Positions 7,278 to 16,443 of a DNA stretch of 64,000 nucleotides are shown here, in pieces. The notes under the pieces were generated by a model, which searched no databases, was not told where the DNA came from, and saw only the letters and a list, made by a program, of their open reading frames with translations. The DNA is from Streptosporangium nondiastaticum (GTDB taxonomy: Bacteria > Actinomycetota > Actinomycetes > Streptomycetales > Streptomycetaceae): contig NZ_PXWG01000006.1 in NCBI RefSeq assembly GCF_003011965.1, forward strand, positions 62,001 through 126,000, read 5' to 3'. A program made the position numbers and the translations under genes. Within the stretch, counting starts at the first letter, position 1. Each line of letters opens with the position of its first letter.

Positions 7278-8521
7278 TCCGGCAGTCCACAACGTCCGGC
7301 CAGCGCTCGCAAGCGCCCCTCGGCCGCACCGGCGCCGAGGAGCCGCAGATCCTCGACGAGCGCATGGGAGAGCGGTCGGCAGCGGACCTCCTCGGGCGCC
7401 TCCTGCTCCGCCTCCAGAAGCGTGTTCACCGCCTCTTCCCGACGGCCGGCCTGAGTGTAGCCGCGGGCGAGGTCGGCGAGATGGTGGGCACGGCGCTCAC
7501 GCGGAAGAGCTGCCCGAGCCGGACCGGGGATGCCGTGCGCAACGGCCACCGCTTCGGCCCCCTGGGACAGACGGACGTGCGCGGCGACCCGGTAGAGGCG
7601 GACGTTGGTCGGCCCGAAAGCGGTCCAGACGGCGTTGCCGTCGTTGCCGAGCTGCGCGGCAAGTTCATCTGCCTGGTCGAGCAACGAGGGAACAGCCACA
7701 GCTGCCGATGCGGAGTCGCGGTCGGCGGATTCACCGGCCGCGGCGAGCGCCATCGCCGCTTTGAGGTACAGCATGCCGAGCACACTCAGCCCATCCGGTC
7801 CCCGGACGAGGAGTTCTGCCTCCAACCGGCCGGCCGCGGCCACCGCGAACGCGGCGGCCGCTCGTGCTTGCCCGTGGTGGGTCATTGCATCTGCGAGGTG
7901 CCGTGCCGCCGAGGCCATGAGGACCGGCGCACCTGACCGTTCGGCCGCTGCGACCGCCTGATGTCCGGCCAGCCACGCCAGGGCTCCGTCGCCGTACTTT
8001 ACGGCTACGGCCTCGGCCAGCTCCAGCGACAGTGACAGCACGCCGTAGGCGGCGAGTTGCTCACTGCCTTCATACCGAGCAGCTGCGAGGTTCGCGTCGG
8101 CCAGAAGCTCCGGAACCAGACGCCCCAGACTCGCGAAGTGCCCCGATTGAAACGCCGCGCGGCCGTAGGCCAGGTTCCGGCGCAGCACCTCAACAGGCAA
8201 CGGCTCCCGCCCGTCGTCCGCGCAGGTGCCGGTGATGACATCGTGGCGTTGGAGAACCTCTCTGATCGCCTCGATCTCCTCCGCGTCGGCGCACGCGCCA
8301 CCACCGACGGCCTCATCGGACAACAAGAGCTCCAGCGGGACTCGCAGCACTTGGGCCGCGCGCTCCACCACCGACAGCCTCGGGTCCTGCTGCCGCTGAC
8401 CGCCTTCGAGATCTTGCACCCAGCGGCGTGACTGGCCCATGAGCGCGCCGAAGTCGGTCTGCGTCAGGTTTCTGCGACCACGCCAGTAGGCGATGCGCCG
8501 ACCGATGCCCCTCGTATCCAT
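7274..8521 (-). CDS. XRE-family regulator with a TPR-like C-terminal domain
   Basis: A 415-residue protein. An N-terminal XRE helix-turn-helix (about residues 5-60: GRRIAYWRGRRNLTQTDFGA, then QSRRWVQDLEGG) is followed by a long alanine-rich alpha-helical region with TPR-like repeats, as in other Streptomyces XRE/TPR regulators. I chose the ATG at 8521 (MDTRGIGRR) because it starts just before the HTH; an upstream ATG at 8569 would add 16 residues without domain support. It is divergent from two small genes across a 137-bp promoter containing an inverted repeat, and overlaps the flavoprotein start. Confidence 0.85.
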   Translation of the reverse strand: MDTRGIGRRIAYWRGRRNLTQTDFGALMGQSRRWVQDLEGGQRQQDPRLSVVERAAQVLRVPLELLLSDEAVGGGACADAEEIEAIREVLQRHDVITGTCADDGREPLPVEVLRRNLAYGRAAFQSGHFASLGRLVPELLADANLAAARYEGSEQLAAYGVLSLSLELAEAVAVKYGDGALAWLAGHQAVAAAERSGAPVLMASAARHLADAMTHHGQARAAAAFAVAAAGRLEAELLVRGPDGLSVLGMLYLKAAMALAAAGESADRDSASAAVAVPSLLDQADELAAQLGNDGNAVWTAFGPTNVRLYRVAAHVRLSQGAEAVAVAHGIPGPARAALPRERRAHHLADLARGYTQAGRREEAVNTLLEAEQEAPEEVRCRPLSHALVEDLRLLGAGAAEGRLRALAGRCGLPE

Positions 8522-8569
8522 CCGGCCCTCGCGAATCAGGTCCGCAACGCACGCAATCCGCGTGCCCAC

Positions 8570-8595
8570 GCACCGTTATAGCGCCTCTACGGTGC
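8570..8595. promoter_or_regulatory. Inverted repeat in the divergent XRE promoter
   Basis: GCACCGT and ACGGTGC arms (7 bp, 12-bp spacer containing TATAG) lie between the divergent XRE gene and the small genes at 8658. It is a likely operator for the XRE protein, inferred from position. Confidence 0.5.
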
Positions 8596-8657
8596 AAGTG
8601 CTCGGGACCGCGCAATCGCTTCGCGGGCATGGCCGATACCGACAAGGAGCACCAGCA

Positions 8658-8705
8658 ATGCACGACCTCTTCACCCGGCCCCACGGCTGCGAGGTGCGCC
8701 GATGA
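8658..8705 (+). CDS. 15-residue ORF coupled to the next gene
   Basis: A tiny open frame (MHDLFTRPHGCEVRR) starts 9 bp after an AAGGAG Shine-Dalgarno. Its stop overlaps the start of the 91-residue gene (ATGA). The spacing and the strong ribosome site support translation, either as a small peptide or as a coupling leader. No homology can be claimed. Confidence 0.5.
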   Translation: MHDLFTRPHGCEVRR

Positions 8706-8977
8706 CCACCTCTGATCACTCCGCCGATCAAACGCCCCGGACGGGCACGTTCGTGGTGGACACCCGCTGGGGCAAAGTCGGCCAGGTGATGGGCCACGAG
8801 GGCCCGCGGCTCCAGCTTCGTCCGCCGCTCGGCGGGTGCGAGTGGGAAGCCGCCCCGGAGGTCGTACGGCCCGCGACGGAAGCGGAGCAGCTGAGCGCAA
8901 AGGTCCGGGGGAACCACTCCCCGCGGCCCGCGGCGCGGCCGATCAATCCGGTGGTCCCGCTGACCTGGTACGAATAG
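8702..8977 (+). CDS. Conserved small Streptomyces protein, function unknown
   Basis: A 91-residue soluble protein. The first half (GTFVVDTRWGKVGQVMGHEG, RLQLRPPLGGCEWEA) looks like a small beta-barrel, and the tail is proline-rich. Similar small proteins accompany XRE regulators in many Streptomyces genomes; this is from memory. It is translationally coupled to the 15-residue ORF by an ATGA overlap. It is divergent from the XRE-flavoprotein pair and may be controlled by that regulator. Confidence 0.7.
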   Translation: MTTSDHSADQTPRTGTFVVDTRWGKVGQVMGHEGPRLQLRPPLGGCEWEAAPEVVRPATEAEQLSAKVRGNHSPRPAARPINPVVPLTWYE

Positions 8978-9110
8978 CTTTCCCTGCTTGCCGCGGGCGG
9001 CCCCGGCCGCCCGCGCCGCCCGCGGTCCTTATACCGACCGAACAGACTTCTCGGCCCCTTTTCAGTGCTCCCTCAGACAGTTCTCATGTACGGGCCGCAG
9101 AGTCGTCGGC

Positions 9111-10220
9111 ATGACGGACGACACTCGCCGCCCTTACGGCGCCCAGGAGCCCCAGCCGCAGCAGCCCTACGCGTACCCGCAGCCTCCCGCGTACCCGCCG
9201 CAGCAGCCGGTCACCACGGCCAGTGGTGTGACCGTCTGGCCCGGGGACGGGGCCGGGGGTGGTGACGGTGGCGGGAGCCGGTACGCCGGGTTCTCCGAGC
9301 CGCAGCCGGGGGCCCCGGAGCCCGGGCGTCGCGGCGCCCCCCGCGCCCGCAGCGCCGGAACGCTGCTCGCCGCCGTGGCGATCGTCGCCGCGCTCGTCGG
9401 CGGCGGATCGGCCGCCCTCGTGGGCGAGCTCACCGACCGGGGCGGCAGCACCAGCCACTCCACGCCCGTCCAGAACGCGTCCTCCAAGAGCGCGGGCGGC
9501 GTCGCCGCCGTCGCGAAGGCCGTCAGCCCGAGCATCGTGGAGATCAAGGCCTCGACCACCAGCGGGCAGTCCACCGGCTCCGGCGTCGTCATCACCGGCG
9601 ACGGCGAGATCATCACCAACAACCACGTCGTCGCGGGCGCCGACACCGTGCAGGTCGCCTTCAGCGACGGCAGCAAGAAGACCGCCAAGGTCGTCGGCAC
9701 CGACCCCGGCAAGGACCTCGCCCTGATCAAGGTGCAGGGCGCGAGCGGCCTGAAGGCGGCCTCCCTGGGGAGCTCCGGCAGCGTCAAGGTCGGCGACGAG
9801 GTCGTCGCGATCGGCTCCCCCGAAGGCCTCACCGGCACCGTCACCAGTGGCATCGTCTCCGCCCTCAACCGCGACGTGACCGTCTCCAAGGAAGAGGGGC
9901 GCGGCGGGCAGCAGCGCGAGCGCGGCGTCCCCCAGTGGCCCTTCGAGTTCGGCGGCAACCAGTACAACGGCGACACCGGCTCCTCCCGCACCACCTACAA
10001 GGCCATCCAGACGGACGCCTCCCTCAACCCCGGCAACTCCGGCGGCGCCCTGATCAACATGAACGGCGAGATCATCGGCATCAACTCGGCCATGTACGCA
10101 CCCGGTTCCGGCGGCGGCACCGGCGACTCCGCGGGCAGCGTCGGCCTCGGCTTCGCGATCCCCGTCGACACCGTCAAGGCCGACCTGGCCAAGCTGCGGG
10201 CGGGTGGCGGCGACGGCTGA
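9111..10220 (+). CDS. HtrA/DegP-like trypsin-type serine protease, membrane anchored
   Basis: A 369-residue envelope protease. The cytoplasmic Pro/Gln/Tyr-rich N-terminus (1-80) is followed by one transmembrane helix (TLLAAVAIVAALVGGG, 84-99) and an extracellular S1C protease domain. The catalytic triad is H172 (NNHVVAGAD), D202 (KDLALIKV) and S310 (LNPGNSGGAL). The chain ends shortly after the protease domain, so there is no PDZ domain, unlike mycobacterial PepD or classical HtrA. It lies 74 bp upstream of a two-component system on the same strand, recalling the MprAB-PepD envelope-stress unit. The ATG at 9111 is chosen because the low-complexity N-terminus begins there. Confidence 0.92.
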   Translation: MTDDTRRPYGAQEPQPQQPYAYPQPPAYPPQQPVTTASGVTVWPGDGAGGGDGGGSRYAGFSEPQPGAPEPGRRGAPRARSAGTLLAAVAIVAALVGGGSAALVGELTDRGGSTSHSTPVQNASSKSAGGVAAVAKAVSPSIVEIKASTTSGQSTGSGVVITGDGEIITNNHVVAGADTVQVAFSDGSKKTAKVVGTDPGKDLALIKVQGASGLKAASLGSSGSVKVGDEVVAIGSPEGLTGTVTSGIVSALNRDVTVSKEEGRGGQQRERGVPQWPFEFGGNQYNGDTGSSRTTYKAIQTDASLNPGNSGGALINMNGEIIGINSAMYAPGSGGGTGDSAGSVGLGFAIPVDTVKADLAKLRAGGGDG

Positions 10221-10294
10221 GCGCGCGGCCGTGCGACGCTGAAGGCCGAGAAGCGCCCTGACCGCAGCAAGACCGCACCCGTGAGGTACCGCCG

Positions 10295-11020
10295 ATGAGC
10301 CCCGCCGAGCACGGCGACCAGCCCGCCCGCATCCTGATCGTGGACGACGAGCCCGCCGTCCGCGAGGCCCTGCGCCGCAGCCTCGCCTTCGAGGGGTACG
10401 CCACCGAGCTGGCCGTCGACGGGCTCGACGCGGTCACGAAGGTCGCCTCGTACGACCCGGAGCTGATCGTGCTGGACGTCCTCATGCCCCGCATGGACGG
10501 CCTCACCGCCGCCCGCCGCCTGCGCGCCTCCGGCGTCACCGTGCCCATCCTCATGCTGACCGCCCGCGACACCGTCGGCGACCGCGTCACCGGCCTCGAC
10601 GCCGGTGCCGACGACTACCTCGTCAAGCCCTTCGAGCTCGACGAGCTGCTCGCCCGCATCCGCGCCCTGCTGCGCCGCAGCGCCTACGCCACGGCCGCGC
10701 CCGCCGCCTCCGCCACCCTCTCCTTCGCCGACCTGCGCATGAACCTCGACACGCGCGAGGTCACGCGCGGCGACCGGGCCGTCGAGCTGACCCGTACGGA
10801 GTTCACGCTCCTGGAGCTGTTCCTCGCCCACCCCCGGCAGGTCCTCACCCGCGAACAGATCCTCAAGGCCGTCTGGGGCTTCGAGTTCGAGCCGTCCTCC
10901 AACTCCCTCGACGTGTACGTCATGTACCTGCGCCGCAAGACCGAGGCCGGCGGCGAGCCGCGCCTCGTCCACACCGTGCGCGGCGTGGGCTACGTCCTGC
11001 GCGCGGACGGCACCGAATGA
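10295..11020 (+). CDS. OmpR-family response regulator (MprA-like)
   Basis: A 241-residue DNA-binding response regulator. The receiver domain (residues 11-125) has the acidic pair DDE at 17-19, phospho-acceptor D61 ([12 protein letters not shown]), T (LMLTARD) and K (DDYLVKPFE). A linker leads to an OmpR/PhoB winged helix ending [11 protein letters not shown]. The stop overlaps the kinase start (ATGA), so the pair is co-translated. Position next to an HtrA-like protease suggests an envelope-stress role, as for MprA. Confidence 0.94.
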   Translation: MSPAEHGDQPARILIVDDEPAVREALRRSLAFEGYATELAVDGLDAVTKVASYDPELIVLDVLMPRMDGLTAARRLRASGVTVPILMLTARDTVGDRVTGLDAGADDYLVKPFELDELLARIRALLRRSAYATAAPAASATLSFADLRMNLDTREVTRGDRAVELTRTEFTLLELFLAHPRQVLTREQILKAVWGFEFEPSSNSLDVYVMYLRRKTEAGGEPRLVHTVRGVGYVLRADGTE

Positions 11021-12408
11021 TCGCCGGATTCCAGCGGCTCCCGCTCCGCTCCCGCCTGGCCCTGCTGACCGCCGCCGCCGTCGCCGTCGCCGTCGCCGTC
11101 GCGGCCGTCGCCTGCTGGCTCGTCACCCGGCAGGAGCTCGAACACCAGCGGGACACCACCCTGACGAGCGTCCGCGCCGACGACGCCACCGTGAAGGCGC
11201 TCCTGAGCAACTGCGGGTCCGTGCCCACCGGGCCCTCCACCCTCTTCCGGCCCTACACCGTGCAGATCATCACCGGCGACGGGTTCGTCTGCTCCACGAT
11301 CGGCAAGTCGCCCATCAAGGTCGAGCCCGACGACCTGCTGGTCGCCCAGCGGCAGCAGGCGCAGGCCCTGCACGACGCGGTGGCCCAGGACGGCACGGAA
11401 ATGCGGGTCGCCACCTCGCCCGGGCCCCTGCGCGGCACCGCCGTCTCCATCGCCCAGCCCCTCGGCGAGATCGACCGGCCCCTCAACGCCCTCGCCGCCG
11501 TCCTCGCCGTCACCGCCGGCGTCGGCGTCCTCCTCGCCGCCACCGCCGGCGCGGGGATCGCCCGCGCCGGGCTCCGGCCCGTCGACCGGCTCACCGGCGC
11601 CGTCGAGCACATCGCCCGCACGGAGGACCTCGCGGTCCGCATCCCCGTCGAGGGCGAGGACGAGATCGCCCGCCTGTCGCGCTCCTTCAACGCCATGACG
11701 GCGGCCCTGGCCTCCTCCCGCGACCGGCAGCAGCAGCTCATCGCCGACGCCGGGCACGAGCTGCGGACCCCGCTCACCTCACTGCGCACCAACATCGACC
11801 TGCTGGTGCGCAGCGAGGAGACCGGGCGCGCCATCCCGCCCGAGGACCGCAAGGAGCTCCTCGCCAGCGTCCGGGCCCAGATGGCCGAGCTGGCCGCCCT
11901 CATCGGCGACCTGCAGGAGCTCTCCCGGCCCGACGCGGGGCCCGGCACCGAGCCCGTACAGGTCATCGCCCTGCACGAGGCCGCCGAACGGGCCGTCGAG
12001 CGGGCCCGGCTGCGGGGGGCGGGGCTGTCGTTCCAGGTGCGGCTGGAGAGCTGGTACGTGCGGGCCGAGCCGGCCGCGCTCGAACGTGCCCTGGTCAACC
12101 TGCTCGACAACGCCGTGAAGTTCAGTCCGCCCGGCGGCACCGTGGAGGTGGCTCTGTCGTCCACCGGCGAGCTCACCGTTCGCGATCACGGGCCCGGCAT
12201 CGCGCCGGAGGAGCTTCCGCATGTCTTCGACCGCTTCTGGCGGTCCCCGTCCGCCCGCAGCATGCCCGGCAGCGGGCTGGGGCTGTCGATCGTCGCCCGT
12301 ACGGTGCGGCAGGCGGGTGGCGAGGTGGCGCTACGGCCGGCGCAGGGAGGCGGAACGATCGCGTCCGTCCGCCTCCCGGGCGCGCCGACGGCTCCGCCTG
12401 CGCTGTAG
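11017..12408 (+). CDS. Sensor histidine kinase (MprB-like)
   Basis: A 463-residue membrane kinase partner of the preceding regulator. TM1 ([20 protein letters not shown]) and TM2 (about 160-182) flank an extracytoplasmic sensor region with two cysteines (C66, C92). A HAMP linker follows, then HisKA with H247 ([14 protein letters not shown]), and a catalytic ATPase domain with N box [17 protein letters not shown]1 [11 protein letters not shown] and G2 GSGLGLSIV. Its stop codon lies inside a 19-bp tandem repeat. Confidence 0.94.
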   Translation: MIAGFQRLPLRSRLALLTAAAVAVAVAVAAVACWLVTRQELEHQRDTTLTSVRADDATVKALLSNCGSVPTGPSTLFRPYTVQIITGDGFVCSTIGKSPIKVEPDDLLVAQRQQAQALHDAVAQDGTEMRVATSPGPLRGTAVSIAQPLGEIDRPLNALAAVLAVTAGVGVLLAATAGAGIARAGLRPVDRLTGAVEHIARTEDLAVRIPVEGEDEIARLSRSFNAMTAALASSRDRQQQLIADAGHELRTPLTSLRTNIDLLVRSEETGRAIPPEDRKELLASVRAQMAELAALIGDLQELSRPDAGPGTEPVQVIALHEAAERAVERARLRGAGLSFQVRLESWYVRAEPAALERALVNLLDNAVKFSPPGGTVEVALSSTGELTVRDHGPGIAPEELPHVFDRFWRSPSARSMPGSGLGLSIVARTVRQAGGEVALRPAQGGGTIASVRLPGAPTAPPAL

Positions 12409-12445
12409 GACTCCGCCGGCGCTGTAGGACTCTGTCGTCGCTAGG
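12392..12445. repeat. 19-bp tandem duplication spanning the sensor kinase stop
   Basis: CTCCGCC(T/G)GCGCTGTAGGA is repeated at 12392-12410 and 12411-12429, with a decayed third copy running into the stop codon of the convergent lyase gene. The TAG stop of the kinase is in the first copy. Confidence 0.8.
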
Positions 12446-13517
12446 CCGCGAGCGCGCTCGCCGTGACCTCCGCTATCGCCTTCACGGCCGTGGGGATCTG
12501 CTCCGCGGTCACGTCCAGGTGAGTGACGACGCGGACCGTCGTCGGGCCGAAGACCGACACCCGTACGCCGTGCTCCTCGATCGTGCGCGCCCCGAACTCC
12601 GCCGCCGTCAGGCCCGTGGCGGACACGTCGAAGAGGACGATGTTCGTCTCCACGTGCTCCGGGTGCACCTCCAGGCCCTCGATCTTCGCGAGCTCCGTCG
12701 CGAGGAGGCGGGCGTTGGCGTGGTCGTCGGCCAGCCGGTCCACGTGGTGGCGGAGCGCGTAGACGCCCGCCGAGGCGATGACGCCCGCCTGGCGCATGGC
12801 GCCGCCCCAGCGCTGCTTGAGCCGCCACGCGCTGTCGATGAACTCCTGCGTGCCGGCGAGGAGTCCGCCGACCGGCGCGCCGAGGCCCTTGCTCAGGTCG
12901 ATGAAGACCGAGTCGAAGTGCGACGCGTAGGTGCGAGCGTCGACGCCGCTGGCGACAGAGGCGTTGAGCAGCCTCGCTCCGTCCATGTGGGCCCACATGC
13001 CCCGCTCGCGGGCTATGGCCGTGATCTCCTCGATGCGCTCCAGCGGCCAGACCGTGCCACCGCCCGCGTTGGAGGTCTGCTCGATGACGACACCGGTCGT
13101 CGCGGGCGCGTAGCGGCTGGGCGTGCGGATCGCCGCGCGGAACTGCTCGGCCGTGAACACGCCGCGATCACCCTCCAGCGCACGGACGTTGATGCCGCTC
13201 AGGGCGGCCGGGCCGCCGACCTCGTAGTTGATGATGTGCGCGGTCGCGTCGGCGAGGATCTCGTCGCCGGGCCGGGAGTGGACGGCCAGCGCGATCTCGT
13301 TGCACATGGTGCCGGAGGGCAGGAAGACGGCGGCTTCCTTGCCGAGCAGCTCGGCGGCCATGGCGGTGAGTTCGTTGACGCTGGGGTCCTCCCCCTTCTG
13401 CTCGTCACCGACCGGGGCCTCGGCCATGAAGGTGCGCATGGCGGCGGTCGGGAGCGTGATGGTGTCGCTGTAGAGGTCGACGAGGGGGCGCTGGGAGGTG
13501 CTCACGTACGTACTCAT
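12441..13517 (-). CDS. Threonine aldolase / beta-eliminating lyase (PLP enzyme)
   Basis: A 358-residue fold-type I PLP enzyme of the low-specificity L-threonine aldolase family, which splits or forms beta-hydroxy-alpha-amino acids. Seen: YSDTITLPTAAMRTFMAEA at the N-terminus, the cofactor-binding PSGTMCNE region, DGARLLNASVASG, and the Schiff-base lysine K210 in FIDLSKGLGAPVGG. Length is normal for the family. It follows the ATP-grasp gene after a 203-bp gap carrying an intergenic repeat, on the same strand as ATP-grasp and MFS, so it may supply or consume an amino acid in the same pathway. A housekeeping glycine/threonine role is the alternative. Confidence 0.9.
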   Translation of the reverse strand: MSTYVSTSQRPLVDLYSDTITLPTAAMRTFMAEAPVGDEQKGEDPSVNELTAMAAELLGKEAAVFLPSGTMCNEIALAVHSRPGDEILADATAHIINYEVGGPAALSGINVRALEGDRGVFTAEQFRAAIRTPSRYAPATTGVVIEQTSNAGGGTVWPLERIEEITAIARERGMWAHMDGARLLNASVASGVDARTYASHFDSVFIDLSKGLGAPVGGLLAGTQEFIDSAWRLKQRWGGAMRQAGVIASAGVYALRHHVDRLADDHANARLLATELAKIEGLEVHPEHVETNIVLFDVSATGLTAAEFGARTIEEHGVRVSVFGPTTVRVVTHLDVTAEQIPTAVKAIAEVTASALAA

Positions 13518-13631
13518 TTCGTCGTGCGAGATGGCGGTTACTGTGAGTGACGGCGCGGGGGTGGGCGCCGGCAGAACGACCCGTCAGGAATGCGACGGGA
13601 GCATGAGGCCACGAGGGTGACTTCCTCCCGC

Positions 13632-13705
13632 CGTCGCGGCGCTGCACCGCGACGGCGAGGGTCCGGCGGTGTCCGGGACCGCCTGAACCGGCGGGCACCC
13701 CGGAA
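13632..13705. repeat. Intergenic GC-rich repeat, copy a
   Basis: It contains a perfect hairpin GCCGTCGCGG-CGCTGCA-CCGCGACGGC, then GAGGGTCCGGCGGTG and a nearby ACCGCC. It shares this layout with copies near 26250, 40930, 59210 and 62800. It lies directly downstream of the ATP-grasp gene. Confidence 0.6.
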
Positions 13706-13719
13706 CCGCCGGCAAGGCG

Positions 13720-14955
13720 CTAGTCGCCGAAGACCGGCCGCAGGTACCCCGCCGCCGACGCCGCGCGGATGCCCGCCTCGTCGGCAGTGGCGCCGGTGCA
13801 CCAGAGCGTTCCGTACTCGCTCCGCTGGTCCTTGGCGTCCGGCAGGACGTCGCCGGCGCGCGCGGTGATGCGGATGTCGCGGAGGCCGGGCACCCGGTCG
13901 GCCAGTTCGCGGCCCGCGACGTCCTCGAAGCGGCCGCCGCGCTTGGCGTAGAGGGCCTGTTCGGCGGCGGCGCCGACGGGCGCGGGGGCGTTGACGGGCT
14001 CGCCGAGGTAGGAGGCGATGACGCCGTCGAAGACGTTCCAGTCGAGCGCGGCGGACACCATCGTGGAGACGTTGCGGCCCGCGAAGCGCGGGTTGAACTC
14101 GACGACCTTGGGGCCGTCCGCGGTGAGCGCGAACTCGATGTGCGCGGGGCCGTTCTCGTAGGACATGAGGCGGGCCAGGTCGGCGCAGATCCGCTCGATC
14201 CGCTCGTGGGCCTCCGGGGAGAGGTCGACGGGGAAGCGGATGGCGAGCTCCATGAAGTACGGCAGCTCGCTCATGATGCGGTCGCTGATGCCGAGGACGT
14301 GCGGGACGCCGCCGGAGTAGAGCACCTCGGCGCTGACCACCGGGCCGACGAGGAACTCCTCGACGAGCGGCACGCCGCCCTGCCCGTCGGACTCGTCGCG
14401 CACCTCGGGGAAGTGCCAGCGCAGCTCGTCGGCGTCCGCGGCCGAGACGACGCCGTAGCTGCCGGTGCCGATGGAGGGCTTGAGGACGACGGGGTAGCCG
14501 GTGGCCTCGGCCGCGGCGAGGGCGCGCTCGACGTCCGGGGCGGCGGTGCTGCGCGGCGCCGGGACGGACTCGGCCGCGCAGGCCTGCCGGAAGGCGTGCT
14601 TGTCCTGGGTCAGCAGCACGGAGGCCGTGGGCAGGAACGGTATGCCGAGCTTCTCGGCCGCGGTGGCGGCGGGCAGCAGGTACTGCTCGTTGGGGGCGAT
14701 CAGCGTGAACTCGCCGCCGTCCCACAGCTCCTGGAAGAGCTCGGTCAGCTCCTCCGTGGAGCGCGTCTCGCGGACGTGGACCTCGACCGGGCCCGAGTCC
14801 AGGAGGTGGCGGAGCGGGTCGTTCGCGTAGCGGCCCTTGTCGCGGGTGACGAAGGTGACGCGGGCGGCGCGGCGGACCGCCGCCTCGACGAGGCGCAGGC
14901 CGGTGCCGCTGGTGAGGGCTTCGACGATGACGATGTGGTCTGCTCGATCGGCCAT
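13720..14955 (-). CDS. ATP-grasp carboxylate-amine ligase
   Basis: A 411-residue ATP-grasp enzyme that activates a carboxylate as acyl-phosphate and couples it to an amine. An N-terminal Rossmann-like domain (IVIVEALTSGTGLRLVEAAV, FVTRDKGRYA) is followed by the ATP-grasp core: TQDKHAFRQACAAESVPAP, PVVLKPSIGTGSYGV with the ATP-binding lysine, VEEFLVGPVVSAEVLYSGG, and the metal-binding HIEFALTADGPKVVEFNPR with Glu and Asn. It is carbamoyl-phosphate-synthase-large-subunit-like but lacks the glutaminase partner. Its ATG is 10 bp after the MFS stop. By analogy with BacD/BacE (bacilysin) it may be a dipeptide or amino-acid ligase whose product is exported by the MFS protein. Confidence 0.88.
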   Translation of the reverse strand: MADRADHIVIVEALTSGTGLRLVEAAVRRAARVTFVTRDKGRYANDPLRHLLDSGPVEVHVRETRSTEELTELFQELWDGGEFTLIAPNEQYLLPAATAAEKLGIPFLPTASVLLTQDKHAFRQACAAESVPAPRSTAAPDVERALAAAEATGYPVVLKPSIGTGSYGVVSAADADELRWHFPEVRDESDGQGGVPLVEEFLVGPVVSAEVLYSGGVPHVLGISDRIMSELPYFMELAIRFPVDLSPEAHERIERICADLARLMSYENGPAHIEFALTADGPKVVEFNPRFAGRNVSTMVSAALDWNVFDGVIASYLGEPVNAPAPVGAAAEQALYAKRGGRFEDVAGRELADRVPGLRDIRITARAGDVLPDAKDQRSEYGTLWCTGATADEAGIRAASAAGYLRPVFGD

Positions 14956-14965
14956 GGTGCCGGTC

Positions 14966-16240
14966 TCATTTCTTGACGGGGTCGGTGTGATCGGCACGAT
15001 CGGCTCGATCGGTTTCATCGGTGGGGCGGGGCCGGACGGTGATGCCGGTCCGGCCCTGGGGAAGGGGGGTGCGGCGGCCCGGGGCCACGGCAACCGCCAC
15101 CGCCGTCAGCAACGTGAGCGCCGCCGCCACGAGGAACGGCGCCCCGCCGGTCCACGCGCTGTCCGAGCCGCCCGCCACGGCCGTGCCGACGGCCCCGCCC
15201 GCGGACTCGGCGACGCCCCACACCAGCCCGGCGAAGCCGAACGCGGCGAAGCTGTTCCCCTCGGCCTTGCGGGCCATGATGCTGTCCGCCGCGGGCGACC
15301 AGACGAGCTCGGAGAACGTGAACACGGCCGCGCCCACGAAGACGACGGGCCAGGCCGGTCCCCGCCCGGGCACGAACAGCACGAGCCCGGCCGCCAGCAG
15401 CACCATGCCGAGTGCGATGACGGCCCGGTCGCCGCGGCGTCCGGCGAGGCTCTGCATGCGCCGGGCGACGACGCCCTGGAACAGCACGATCAGGATCGCG
15501 TTGACGAGGAACAGCATGCTGATGACGCGCGGCGAGACGGACGTCCCGACGTACATCGGCAGCACGTTGGCGAACTGCGCGTACGCGAGCCACAGCGTCG
15601 CCGTCACGCACGACCACAGCAGCACCTGCCTGCTGGGCAGTCCGAAGCGTGCCGCGCCCTTCTCCGGCGGGGCCGCCGTCACGTCGCCCGGCGCGCGGGC
15701 GGCGAGCACGGCCGCCACGGCGAACACCCCGGCGGGGATCAGCGGGAACGCGCGGCCGGTGGCGGACATCAGCCAGCCTCCGACCACGGGTCCGAGGGCC
15801 GCACCGCCGTTGATCGCCGCGTTCAGCCGGCCGAACGCCGCGAGGCGCGTGGTCTCGTCGCACCCGTTGGCGATGAGCGCCTTGGTGCCGACGTTGGCGC
15901 AGGAGACGGCGGTGCCGTTCACGGCCAGGACCACGAGCCAGGACGCGGCGTCGTCGAGGCGCAGCGCGGCGGGCACGAGCATGACCGCGCCCGCCACCAG
16001 GTATCCGCCCACGAGGACGACCCGGAGCCGGAAGCGCACGACGACGAACTGCATGTAGACCGCGCCGGCCCGCATGCTCAGCAGGTGGACGCCGACCGCG
16101 GCCGCCGCGATCCCGACGGGGATCCCGAGCGTGCCGTGCAGCCAGATGGCGAGGAACGGCGAGATCACGTAGTACGCGGCGCTGCCGAGCGCCCGGGATG
16201 CCAGGGCGGACTTCATGGCGGCATTCATGGCGGACTGCAT
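14966..16240 (-). CDS. MFS transporter
   Basis: A 424-residue, 12-helix major facilitator. Helices begin at AAYYVISPFLAIWLHGTLG. The N- and C-halves are separated by a cytoplasmic loop near residue 200 (APPEKGAARFGL). The last 15 residues are charged (ETDRADRADHTD) and coded by a 9-bp tandem repeat. The ATG at 16240 is preceded by GAGGAA; a GTG/ATG further upstream lacks support. It is the first gene of a co-directional group with the ATP-grasp ligase and the lyase, which suggests self-protection or export of their product. The upstream 200 bp has an AT-rich island (about 16360-16420) unusual for this genome. Confidence 0.88.
   Translation of the reverse strand: MQSAMNAAMKSALASRALGSAAYYVISPFLAIWLHGTLGIPVGIAAAAVGVHLLSMRAGAVYMQFVVVRFRLRVVLVGGYLVAGAVMLVPAALRLDDAASWLVVLAVNGTAVSCANVGTKALIANGCDETTRLAAFGRLNAAINGGAALGPVVGGWLMSATGRAFPLIPAGVFAVAAVLAARAPGDVTAAPPEKGAARFGLPSRQVLLWSCVTATLWLAYAQFANVLPMYVGTSVSPRVISMLFLVNAILIVLFQGVVARRMQSLAGRRGDRAVIALGMVLLAAGLVLFVPGRGPAWPVVFVGAAVFTFSELVWSPAADSIMARKAEGNSFAAFGFAGLVWGVAESAGGAVGTAVAGGSDSAWTGGAPFLVAAALTLLTAVAVAVAPGRRTPLPQGRTGITVRPRPTDETDRADRADHTDPVKK
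14987..15022. repeat. Four tandem 9-bp units inside the MFS gene 3' end
   Basis: Four degenerate 9-bp units ending in ATCGG(C/T) encode the charged Asp/Arg/Ala/Thr tail of the MFS transporter. This is a coding microsatellite. Confidence 0.75.
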
Positions 16241-16443
16241 GACCGTACGGTTTCCTCGGGTCGGCGAGGCCGCCGTGCTCCCCTCCGCGGCACGGCAGCC
16301 GTTGCCCACACAAACACATACCGTGCGGTCTGTTCAATGGATCAGGGTGTGACCTGGCCCTCTGTCATGTTTTTGCAAGGTAGATTGATTTTTGAGCCTT
16401 CACTTTTGCGGGCACGTTCCATGAAGTCCCGATGAACACGCGA

